Positions 44,686-55,210 of a DNA stretch of 64,000 bases are shown one piece after another (positions within the stretch are counted from its first letter, which is position 1; every line of letters starts with the position of its first letter). The translations under genes were made by a program, and so were the position numbers. Source of the stretch: Turritopsis dohrnii (taxonomy: Eukaryota > Cnidaria > Hydrozoa > Anthoathecata > Oceaniidae). The stretch lies in assembly GCA_027922465.2 (NCBI GenBank), contig BQMF02000579.1, positions 1 through 64,000 on the forward strand, in the 5' to 3' direction. Below the pieces are notes generated by a model. It was not told the DNA's origin. It saw nothing but the letters and a program-made list of their open reading frames with translations, and ran no database searches.

Positions 44686-45515
44686 GTGACAATGTTCAAA
44701 ACGAAATTGCTGACATATAAATATGTAAATATTTATATTGAGCAATCTCATAATAGTGACGAAACATATGAAAGCTTTTTAAAGATATTTACTGAACTTT
44801 ATAATAAGTATTTTCCCCTTAAAGAGATTTCTTATAAACAGAAGGATTTAAAATCGCCCTGGATTACGAATGGTATAAAAAAATCTTCTAAGACAAAGCA
44901 AAAATTATATGTAAAATATCTTAAGAGTAAAACAGCCAAGAACAAATACACAACTCGAATGAACAAAATGCTAGTCAAACCAATTTGTAAAAATAAACTT
45001 AGTCAATTCTGCATCAGATATCGTGGACCACACTTGTGGAATCTTTTTGTTACTCCTTCATGTTCTCTATCAGACAGTGAATCCTTGCCTATCTTCAAAA
45101 ATCTATTAAAAAGAGATGTAAAGAAATTTGTAAACCTGTTACAGTACTTCTAATTATAACTCAACCCTTGTTTCATTTTCCTACCTTTGCATCCATCTTG
45201 TTTATTAGATTACACTATATCTTATAAAATCCGAACATTACAAATTCTTGTCCAAACGTCTAAGACAATGAAACATTGGCTGTAGCTACTAAATCGGTTC
45301 TCGACGATAAGATCATTATGATCTTCTACGAGTTTCCCGTGTTATTTGGAAACAACTGGTCATAGTTTATAGTTATTCTAGTCGATTGTACTTTTACTCA
45401 CGATTTATGATTTCGCATTAACTGCACCTTATATAATGTAGCGTTGTTTATATAAACTAGATGAACCATGTATGTTTCTTATAACAAAAAATAAAGTATC
45501 ATATCATATCATATA
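44686..45515 (+). mobile_element. LINE deletion derivative with in-frame fusion ORF
   Basis: The frame 44686-45153 joins a pre-RT segment (NKYFPLKEISYKQKDLKSPW, ITNGIKKSSKTKQKLY) directly to the extreme C-terminus of a LINE ORF2 (FCIRYRGPHLWNLF .. PIFKNLLKRDVKKF), skipping the whole reverse transcriptase in frame. A 3' UTR and an (ATCAT)n tail end near 45515. It cannot retrotranspose alone. The start codon lies in the flanking TTAA-element end. Confidence 0.65.
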
Positions 45516-47142
45516 AGAAATACTAGTGATACACTGCTACAGGGCCGCCAGATAACAATTTAAAGGGAGGGGGCCAAAATTGCGAAAAAAGGACCTTAAT
45601 ATATTTTGCTTAGCTAGAGCTTAGAACTCTTTCTCGGGGCATGTAGATTTCAGATTGGTTATAGCTGGCAATTTGCTATTTGTGAATGAACCCACAGTAG
45701 CATTAGTTTTTCTTAGTTGTGTTATTAACATCTTTGAAATGTATGTCATCAAAAAAAAGACTTTCATGCAGGGACGGCGGCAAATTTGAACCTGGTGAGG
45801 CTGAGAATCTGGTTTGTCGAAGGAGGATCCACCATGGGTTGGGTCCGATGCGCAAGAAAATTTTGAAATTACATCTTCCAGATTGGCTTAGAAAGCACTT
45901 TCAGGACTATAATTCGACTTCAAAGATCAAAGTGTTTCAAATTTATAACACTGAGAGGCACATAAATAAGATTTCCTTTAAAACGTCAATATCTAACAAT
46001 AAGGTAATATAAGTCATACAAATTGATACACCAAAAAATGTCAAATATCATAGCTAAGAATCAGCACCTTTTTTCAAGAGAATCGTATGCAATCATCTTG
46101 TGTGTATAAAATACAAAAGTTAATATAAAAGAATTTAGTCTCACAAATGATAATAACTGAAATAGAGAAACTGAAATGTGTGCTAGATTTTTGTATGTGT
46201 AGTGGCAAACACCTATAGGTATCAAATTACTAAAAATAATTGTTTCCATAGTTGCCCTGGGTTTGTTTCCAGGTCTCTTCTGTTTTTTGCTGACAAACCT
46301 ATAAATGGAGATCTGCTCAGTTAAGGGAAAAGAAATTTTATAAAATGGAACAGTTTTTACTGGACGTAAGTTAAAGGGAAATACGCCATAGTAACAGTGT
46401 TGGATGCTGATATATAGCTTTGTCAGCAAAAAACAATAGAGACCTGGAACCGAGACGGAGTAGCAATGGCAACAAGATGCCTTAACAGGCAAAAGGATTT
46501 CTGCGAAATATGCTGAAGTATGAAAATAAAAGACCATATGACATACTTGAAATTTGAAAAAGGTTACATGATTTGCAAAATAAAACATTACATTTCTATT
46601 GTACTCCCCAGGACATTTATCAAAAGATAATTGGCACTATGTGAGACTTTTAATGTATACACAGCCAATAAACTGGATTACATCTGAATGAAATAAAATA
46701 TTCTTTATTTTGTTAGTACGAAATAATATTAAGGATATATTGACTCATAACCTCTCAAAGTTCTGTATTTGATACTTAATGTTAATGTGTTATTTTCCTA
46801 GTAGCACAAAAAAGCAAGCAAATTTTGGTCATGCAAATCACATCCACATAGGCCAAAATCAACATATAACCGAAATCAGAAATTTCTATTTTGGTTTGAT
46901 TAGCAATACGGCATGAATTTACAAATGTTCTTGATCTAAGTTAACATTCGTATCCTGTTTATAAAAATTCTTTAAGAAATTTGAAAAATCGGTTGAATGA
47001 TAACATAACATTGCATTTCTGATTTCATATGCACCTCAGGACATTATATGACACATTATATGACACTATATGAAACACTGATAAACTAAATTGATCTGAA
47101 TGACATAAAACATCCTTTATTTTGGGAGTAAGAAATGATATT

Positions 47143-47837
47143 CCGTCTTCGTGTCTAATTACGGACAGCCTTGGTAATTACGGACATGATCAAAACATAA
47201 TTCCAACCGTCTGTAAATTAAAAACACGGCACATCACGTACTGTCAACCAAACTGTAATAAAACAAACTTCAGAGAGAGATAATTAAATTTATTTGAACG
47301 CTAGAGAAAATTACCAATATGCCATTTAGAATTTATTTTTCTAAACGTTAAAGATTTAAAATAGACTGCGCCCTCTTGAGAATCATGCGTATTTTTATGA
47401 GCTCCGTGTGTACTATGGTAGCCACATTTACGGATAAAAAATAATAATGGCCACCTCCGTCATGAAATATCGACAGGTCGAAAATTTATGTTTAAATGAA
47501 TTGAGGAATGAAAATGTTTTTAGATTATGCTTTTAGAAAGTTAATTATCATAAAACACGTCAAATAAATAAAGTTTTTGTACGTCAATCACTGTGGGGGA
47601 GGACACTTTTTACTGAGTATTGAAATATAGGCCATTATGATTTTCACGGTCTATTATTATTCTTCAAGTGTTAGTGCTAATTGCTCTCTATTGGATTGCT
47701 CTGTTTCATAAAACATTTTATTCAGTTATACGTGGTGAACTTGGCAAGAACGCATGTCTATTTTCGTGACAAGAATGTTTGTTTACATTTTGATGTCCGT
47801 AATTACAAAGGCTGTCCGTAATTAGACACGAAGACGG
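47143..47837. mobile_element. 695-bp MITE with 45-bp inverted ends
   Basis: CCGTCTTCGTGTCTAATTAC.. at the left and its reverse complement at the right, one mismatch over 45 bp. AATTACGGACA is repeated twice in each arm. Nested in 44538-48911. Confidence 0.8.
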
Positions 47838-48344
47838 TTAAGCTTATATTGATCTTTTCAGATATCACAGTGATTACGTATGTAAATCATATTTTTTAAA
47901 CACTACTGCCAATGTTCTTAACTACGAACAAAATTCTCAAGATTGCAAACAAAAAAAGTAAACAAAAATTTTGATCATTAAAAGTATATACTTATATATA
48001 TATGCTGAAAGGACAGTTTTGTATTGTTACATGATGTGCAGTGTTTTGAATTTACAGACAGTTGGAAGAAGTTTTAATTTGCTATTGTGATTAGGAAAGC
48101 CATTTGTAATAAGGGGCATTGGCAGTATAACTTAAAAATTGATCAAACATTGAAACATTAAAAACATTAAAACATTAACATCAAACATTAAAAGTATGTA
48201 AGTGGTGCAGAGTAGACACACATTTTTGATGTTGGAGCTGAAGAGCTGAGCTTCAGTATCCAAAGCTTAAAAATAGTAACAACCCATATACCAAAACAAA
48301 CGAAGATGTTTGTGTTTTCACTTAAAAACAAAAAAATGTATATA

Positions 48345-48674
48345 TACCTTTTTCACCCTTCTGTTTACAAAACGTTGAGAACTTCAGAATGATCACAATT
48401 CAAGATAATTCGAAGTTTCTTCTACAGATTTTCTTTTTTCATCTTAAAATATGTATTTCTTCTTTTAAAATCCATTTAATATTAATCAAAGAAACTTTTG
48501 TAAATCTAAAAGGGTTTCTTCGCTGGGAGACATGACATGCATTGCACGGTGTTTTAGTTTCATGTAAACGCACGCACGAAATATGCAAAAAAGCGCTAGG
48601 TTTGGACAGTAAGAAGAAGAAGAAAAAGAACAGAGCCGGTTTTAATGTATTTCTTGCTTTCGCAGAAATCCAAT
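48345..48674. repeat. 330-bp dispersed repeat, copy 1
   Basis: Nearly identical to 56679-57008 (TACCTTTTTCACCCTTCTG .. CGCAGAAATCCAAT). The minus strand begins GCGAAAGC..AATACATTAAAAC followed by a CTTCTTCTT run, echoing the left end of the GTAGCAGC family. Confidence 0.8.
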
Positions 48675-48915
48675 AAATTTCTTTGCTATTTTCACAACAG
48701 CAGTTATTTACCACTTTAGCAATATCTTCTTGAACGTTGTGATGTTACGTTGTCATGGAGATCATGTTTCGGAAAAAAACTTTAAACGGCAATATCTCAG
48801 GAACGAAAAAAGATTTTTTGAAAATTCAAAAACTGACTTTTAGCATTTTTTTAAAACTGTTTCAAATAGTGCACAAAAATGAACTTGTGATTTTTTTAGT
48901 TTAGTGCCCCTTTAA

Positions 48916-50530
48916 GAGTAAAAAGAAATCATCTAAATTTGTGTAAGTTTTCCTATAAAAAAAACTCCTATCCGGTATATAAAGTCCGTCTTGAAAATTT
49001 TGCGTTGCGATCTGTTCGAAATAAAAACCATGTAGCAAGCATATATTTTACTAATGGACAACTTTGTTAAAAAACCACAGAGTGCATTTCTGTAGAAATA
49101 TACACATTGTTTCAATAAAAATGCTCTTCCACTGCAGTGACTTTATGACGATTTTGTCCACTAGTTCGTAACGTGAACAGGAGGTCTCTTGAAACGATCG
49201 ATGTTGAGGTTGCTAAGGTTAAGTAGTTGGTAAAGAATTTGAAAGTCCCATCACTATCAGCAATGGCGCGACATATGCTTGATTTATGATGTGAAATTTA
49301 TATTTTGTTGACGCGACAAAATATCGTACTTTTTGACACGAAACGAAACGAAAAATAGAAATGATGTGATTGGGAGAATCAAGTAAATGTCAAACATATA
49401 GGATATAAAATATAAGTTCACAACAAAAAATTTTGAACAAAGTTCACTCCAAATTCCTAGAGGCCATTTAAAGCTTTCCAGTAAACAAACGTGAAATGCA
49501 GGACAAACTCATAGTTATTAGGTAAATTCATTGCTTTAAGTGTAGTTCATTCGGTCGAACTTTTTCCTTGTCTAATGACTTGTATTTATGAAAACTCTTT
49601 CATTCTTAAGTAAAAATATTGACAATGTCTAATTGCAAGTCAAATGATTTACATTAGACAAGGCAAAAGTTCGACCGTACAAACTAACCTCTTAGTTACT
49701 TTAGTTATGCAATTGAACAGTAATAATTATGATGTAGGGCGAGAATATATCGCAAGACGAAGATCCTCATTGGTAACTACTAATGGCGAAGTGAATATTG
49801 AAAGTTTTCAAACAATTGAATTATTCAGAAAATTAAGGACAAATTAGTGCCAAGTATCACTTTCATCGTCCAAAAATTATGAAAAGCGAACAGCAAATTA
49901 AAACTCAACACTCGAGTTGGTATGTGTTCAAATTTTCAAACAAAATGGAAACTTTTTGATAATTTGATAAATTTGATAACTAAGTGAAAACTTCCTTTTT
50001 TACAAGGTTATGAAAAACGAACGACAAATTCAAAGTCACTACAGTTCAGTTGATGTGTTGACAGCTTTTTGAAAAAATTGGTGCACGTGAAAAATGTGGT
50101 CATAATTAAGTTCCCTTTCTTGACCGATCATTAAAAACGAATGGCAAATCTTAATCAACATAGTCAAATAAATGTACATAAATTGTTTAGAGGCTTAGTC
50201 CAAAATTTTCTGTTGGCTATTTAGAATTGATTATCCCTGTGATTGTTTATTCTTGAGTTTTGAGTTTATTTCTTGGAAACACGACACGACGACGAAGATT
50301 ATTTCAAACACCTGCACATGGCGCAATTGGAAAAGAATACAGTAAATACTCCAATAAACGCTTATTCTTTATTCATTTTCATTATTCTTTCAAATTTTTT
50401 TATCATGAAAAAGTGCTTTTTAAGCTTGACACAGCGCAAAAAGAATTTTCGAAATATCTCATAACCTTCAAATTTGCCAAGCATTTATAAAACCTGTGCA
50501 AGTTCATTTGAAACGTACTTCAAATATCCG
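48916..50530. other. no gene recognised; one strong stem-loop
   Basis: Positions 49553-49577 and 49652-49676 are inverted repeats of 25 bp with one mismatch (GGTCGAACTTTTTCCTTGTC..), forming a stem with a 74-base loop. Nearby open frames (49644-49847, 50260-50490) have no motif. Confidence 0.55.
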
Positions 50531-50690
50531 ACCAAGCGCCCAACATTTATTAAGCGCCCCCTTTAGTAAGCGCCCAGGTAATTTTCACAAAGTTCAAAAA
50601 GCGCCCAGCACGTATTTAGCGCAACATCGAATAAGCGCCCTCCTTTTAAAGGGGGTCCCTAAATCGAAAACTGTCTTGCAAAACTGAGCG
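50531..50690. repeat. AAGCGCCC repeat cluster
   Basis: Several AAGCGCCC(C) units 20-40 bp apart, similar in style to the ACGCCCC elements but with a G instead of A before CGCC and without paired TACCGTA ends. Confidence 0.5.
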
Positions 50691-50746
50691 CTTATTTAAA
50701 TTTTTACTTTCTTATATCGGGAATAAAAAGATACGTAGTTTATGTT

Positions 50747-52365
50747 GTGAGCATCTATTCTATAACAAGTGTCTTTTTTTCTACGGTTCAAAACGCGAGA
50801 GCAAATCTTTTGCATGAAGAGTATAAAAGTCAGTGTTCTATTGCTTCAAGTACAAATGATTTGATGAATGAGGAATTCAATATCAAAATAGTTTATTACC
50901 GTAAATATCCAAACAAGCGCCCAGTTTTGTCAATGCCTGGATCTGCATGTCACAAAATTGGAGTTCAAGTGGCCCAGTGGTTGAAACCGGTTAAAGAATG
51001 CATCATAAACACGTCAACAAAAAGCATCACAGAAAACATCAAAAAAGTACGACTAGATTCAGATGGAGAACTAGTAAGTTTTGACGTGACGTCAAAAAGC
51101 GATCGAGGACTGTACTGAACTGCTATGTTCAGGGAGATACAAGAAACTACCAGTAAATAAAGAAACTTTCAGAAAGTTGACAGAATTATGTACATGCAAT
51201 GTCTTGTTACTATCTTACGATCGTTATTACTCTCAAATTGACGGCTTAGCTATGGTTTGACTTCCAGCACCAATGATTGCGAATGGCTGTAGAAGAAGAT
51301 GCCAAACTATATGCTCGATATATGGACGACATTTTACGAGATATCAAAAAAGCAGAAATTGAAACGAATCACACCCAAAGCAATGAATTGCACCCACTAA
51401 AATTTACTATATAGAGAGAAAGTGCCAATTTGCTACCATTTTTGGATATGAAAATCACTAGATCAATTGGAAGTTTAAGTTCAATTTGGTTAACCAAACC
51501 AACTGATACTGGCCTCACGATGAATTTCCATGCAGTTTCCCCTATCAAGTACAAAAAGTCAGTAAGTAGCTGGATTAGTCCACAGAATCTATAGAGCTTA
51601 TAGTTCTTAGGAAAACCTCCACAAAAGTTTAACAAAAGCAAATGAAATATCAAATGAAATCCAGCTACTACTGACTTTTTGATCCGATCATTAAGAATGT
51701 GATTGAGAAAAGATGCCAAACTATATGCTCGATATATGGACGACATTTTACGAGATATCAAAAAAGCAGAAATTGAAACGAATCACACCCAAAGCAATGC
51801 ATTGCACCCACTAAAATTTACTATATAGAGAGAAAGTGCCAATTTGCTACCATTTTTGGATATGAAAATCACTAGATCAATTGGAAGTTTAAGTTCAATT
51901 TGGTTAACCAAACCAACTGATACTGGCCTCACGATGAATTTCCATGCAGTTTCCCCTATCAAGTACAAAAAGTCAGTAAGTAGCTGGATTAGTCCACAGA
52001 ATCTATAGAGCTTATAGTTCTTAGGAAAACCTCCACAAAAGTTTAACAAAAGCAAATGAAATATCAAATGAAATCCAGCTACTACTGACTTTTTGATCCG
52101 ATCATTAAGAATGTGATTGAGAAAATCGTTGGAGAGAGAAAGCAGATTGATCAAGATAACGAGGAAGAGAAAAAAGAAGTGAAAACGATATTCGTTCAAT
52201 ATAGAGGTAGAAATACTGAGAAATTTAAACAGTCTTTAAAACACATAAAAGCACCTTGCAAAGTGATACATACGATTGGAAAATTGAAAACCATCCTTCC
52301 TTCATTAAAAGCACCTGTCGACAAGCCCCTTAAAAGTATGGTACTGTACCGGGTGAGTCAAAAAA
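50747..52365 (+). pseudogene. Penelope-like retroelement relic with internal tandem duplication
   Basis: Plus-strand pieces in order: KRPVLSMPGSACHKIGVQVA .. QWLKPVKECIINTSTKSI, DSDGELVSFDVTSK (first catalytic Asp), SYDRYYSQIDGLAMV, then AKLYARYMDDILRDIKKAEI (YMDD active site), LPFLDMKITRSIGSLSS, a DFLIRSLRM-type region, and VQYRGRNTEKFKQSLKHIKA with LKTILPSLKAPVDKPLKSMV. That is the usual Penelope RT order; the expected GIY-YIG endonuclease after the last block is missing. Stops and frameshifts are present. Positions 51298-52125 are two tandem 414-bp copies. Confidence 0.75.
51298..52125 (+). repeat. 414-bp tandem duplication (51298-51711, 51712-52125)
   Basis: GATGCCAAACTATATGCTCG starts each copy and ATGTGATTGAGAAA ends each. 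I noticed a single difference (GAATTGCA versus GCATTGCA). It duplicates the YMDD region of the Penelope-like element by a whole number of codons (138). Confidence 0.85.
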
Positions 52366-54578
52366 AGTATCGATGTTTCACAAAAAATATCTTTTGATTG
52401 AATAATAATGAAAGATAGTTATTTTTATTTTTGAATGGAGGAATCCTTTACCTATATTTTGGTGTATCACTTTTATAATTTGGTTGAGTAGAAAAAACGA
52501 TATGGACGAAAAGTTGGAAGTGGTCCTTGTGAAAATCTTTGAAAAATGTACAAAAAAGCCGAGCAAAATTCCTGCGTGATTGTAACAACGTCAACCAGAG
52601 GTGGATTTAGGCTGGTGTACTGGTGTACTTACACCAGTGAAATTCGGTCATCATTATTTAGTTGTGGAGCATTGAACCTGAAGTAGAGAATTATTATTCC
52701 TTCAAAATTAATACAGTTTTCAGTCTGACACTTTCTTTTTTCCTTCTTAACTAAGATTTTTTTTCGACTTGCACCGGCGGCTGCGATATTTTCGCCGACG
52801 GAATTTATTTCGGACGAGGATTTTATTTTTGAATTATTTGGCTTGCATAACAAGTATGAAACGGGGTGCCGCTTCGGAAAATACACGTCCAGAAAGTCGG
52901 TTGCCGGCATTGCATTTGCGGAGTTCTTTGGGAAGTTTTGAGATGTGTCTGACTGGTGTAAGCTCGACTGGTGTAAATGAACAAATGTACGGCATGACGA
53001 TCAAGATAATTATATACCCTTTAGCGAAAGCGAACTAAAAACCCAGTATGGCAGCGTGACAAAGCTGGAAGGAGAGAATCCAAAACTGGAGACTGGTTGT
53101 TCAATGGACATCTTGCATTATATTTCTTGCTTTGGGAAGTTTAATTCAAGAACATGTATGTACAAAATTTATATAGGTATGATGAAACTCATATCATTTT
53201 TATGTATACTTCCAAGTTTTTTTTACATACAGTAGTAGTCTTTTGTCTTTTCACGTTTATGCTGAAAGATAACATATGTATGCAGAACCTTAAAATGGTA
53301 TTGTGACATATTTCAAAATGATTGACCGCCTGAGGCTGGTCAGTCCCGTTGGCCCTGCGCGAGATGTTAGTTGCACTGCGAATATCGTACGTAGCTCAGC
53401 TGTCCTGAATTTTCACTGACAAATGAAACATGCTTATAAAATGACGGAGATAACATTTCATCTACATGTTTCTATGACTATAATATCTTTTTATTGCACG
53501 AATTGTTTAAAATCTAAAACGTGCACGTCATGAACTTGGTCAGCTCATGGTCTTCTTTTGACTTTGGTAAGCTGTTCGTCAGTTCACGAGATTGAAAATT
53601 GAAGCCAGTGCAATGACCGAAAGCAACCGAAAGTAAGTTAAACTTTTTAATGTCTATTTGTAAGCATAAAGAACATGAAAGCTCAAAATGGGAATGAAAA
53701 CTTGATGAACATCTGATTTTTAAGCAGTGTTTGGGAAATCTTCTGCTTTGTTTTTTGAACGATGCCTACTCAAAGTAAGACACGTGTAGGTTTTATTAAA
53801 CGTTTTTACATACGCCCCATATTGGTTATTGCATAATCTCTAGCATCAGAATAAATTTCTATTTTGGGAAGTCTGTAGGGAATGTATTCTCATTTATTGA
53901 ACAATGCTAAATTATCATGACAAATGATCATTTCTTTTAATAGCATTTCTTTCAAATTTACTAGAGAATCCCATCATATTTGTGCATCAATAATTTTATA
54001 CAAGTTTTTAGTTTCTAATTGAATTAATTCTTTTGCAACAAATTTAGTTGAAACTATTTTACCGTGTTTGTTTCGTAGGAGCCTGCGACACTCATCCTAA
54101 TACACAGAAATGCAAATTGCGTCTTCACTTACTTCACCAGACAACGTATTACTTTAGTGAAAATAAACAGGGCAGAGGTTAAACTAATTGGTAAAACAGT
54201 GAAAACAAATGCTTCATTTTTCCATGTAATTCCCATGAAAATTCTAAATAAGTTTGATGTTCCTCAAACATTTCGATGTGGTGATCATCTTGATTTAAAT
54301 GAAACTAAAACTTGAAGCTACTCCTTTCCAAATTTTCCTCCAGGGCCCTCCAGTCGTCAAATTCAATTTATCCTTGTACACATGTTTATTTACATGCCTC
54401 CAATTCAAAATAGGGCGTTTTTATCATTAGTTCGAGAGTTGACAACGTGAACTCTTGAACTCTTCTACTCTTCCACTCTCAAGAAGTTCTTTTAATGCAG
54501 TAGAACCCTTTCAATTATCACTGATCTGTTATTTTGAAACGTGCTTTTTGCTGTGTTGAGATGAATGGAATTTTATTC
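52366..54578. other. no confident gene; hAT-type end and a possible 5' exon
   Basis: CAGAGGTGGATTTAGG (52596) followed by repeated CTGGTGTA resembles a hAT terminal sequence; a similar inverted end is at 60377-60392. The minus frame 52629-52910 (IKSSSEINSVGENIAAAGAS) could be the start of a hAT-type ORF, unproven. At 53613 an ATG opens seven codons (MTESNRK) to the donor CGAAA|GTAAGT, downstream of a CpG-richer stretch (53330-53600): a possible first exon of a plus-strand gene whose next exon I could not find. Confidence 0.35.
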
Positions 54579-54740
54579 GGTAGCAGCGAAGCGAATACCG
54601 TATTAAAACATTCTTGGACTACTACTACTACTCCTCCTCCTCCTCCTCCTACTACTACTACTGGCCGAAATGGCAGTTTAGCCTGTGTAGTCTACGAATG
54701 TTGCTTCCAAAACTGCGTAAATTGCAACTAAAGAACGAAG
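54579..54740 (+). mobile_element. GTAGCAGC-ended element, left-end fragment (copy 3)
   Basis: GGTAGCAGCGAAGCGAATACC, ATTAAAACA, a TACTAC/TCCTCC tract and GGCCGAAATGGC match the first 160 bp of copies 1 and 2; the rest is absent. Confidence 0.7.
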
Positions 54741-54839
54741 GCTAATAATTTTTACAACTATCAAAACATTCTTTATATATAAGTTATTTTAGTACTTTAC
54801 CATAGATTCGCCATTAAATAAACATTACACCTATTGAAA

Positions 54840-55210
54840 ACACGGTCGAAAACTTTCGCCAATGTCCGCTCTTTCCACAGCTGAAGCAAGTTCCTGGTTT
54901 GAAGGTGGCTTTATTGATGTGAATAACTCGTCTGAAGTCGGGCTCGGCATCCCAAAACTGGATCAAAAACCGGCTTTAGAGATCGTCGATAATGCGTTGG
55001 AAACTGATTTTCTGACACGCCTAAACAAGCTTGCTTGTTCTTTAAACCACGAGTTTCAGATGATATAATCTTTCGTTCGTCAGCAAAGTCACTTCACTTA
55101 TCATCAGAGATGAGTTCCTCGACGGTATGCCATCCTGCGATCGATCTGTCATCATTTTTGATTAATTTTTTCTTTTCACAAATATTTGTAGATGTTTCTT
55201 GTAAAAGGTT
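54840..55210 (-). pseudogene. retroelement gag-like relic with CCHC zinc knuckle
   Basis: Minus-strand pieces read RSIAGWHTVEELISDD, then DFADERKIISSETRGLK, then IQFWDAEPDFRRVIHINKAT and GTCFSCGKSGHWRK: a Cys-x2-Cys-x4-His zinc knuckle cut before its last Cys, as in gag proteins of LTR or DIRS-type retroelements. In-frame stops show it is dead. No polymerase is found beside it. Confidence 0.5.

Larger units (their letters stand above)
44538..48911 (-). mobile_element. 4.4-kb TTAA-flanked composite, long form of the 19912-20563 family
   Basis: Left end AGGGGAATTACACTC preceded by TTAA (44534-44537); right end ..TAGTGCCCCT followed by TTAA (48912-48915). Both match the two ends of 19912-20563 in reverse. 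Internal sequence near 46375-46480 (CAGCAAAAAACAATAGAGAC..) also matches the short copy. It is a nest of later insertions: a LINE deletion derivative (44686-45515), a 695-bp MITE (47143-47837) and a 330-bp dispersed repeat (48345-48674). No transposase frame was recognised; open frames at 45719-46012 and 46061-46588 have no known motif. Confidence 0.6.

Noticed and set aside
51369..52199. Two almost identical minus-strand frames (51369-51761 and 51783-52199)
   Set aside because: Antisense of the tandemly duplicated Penelope-like segment; the coding sense is plus.
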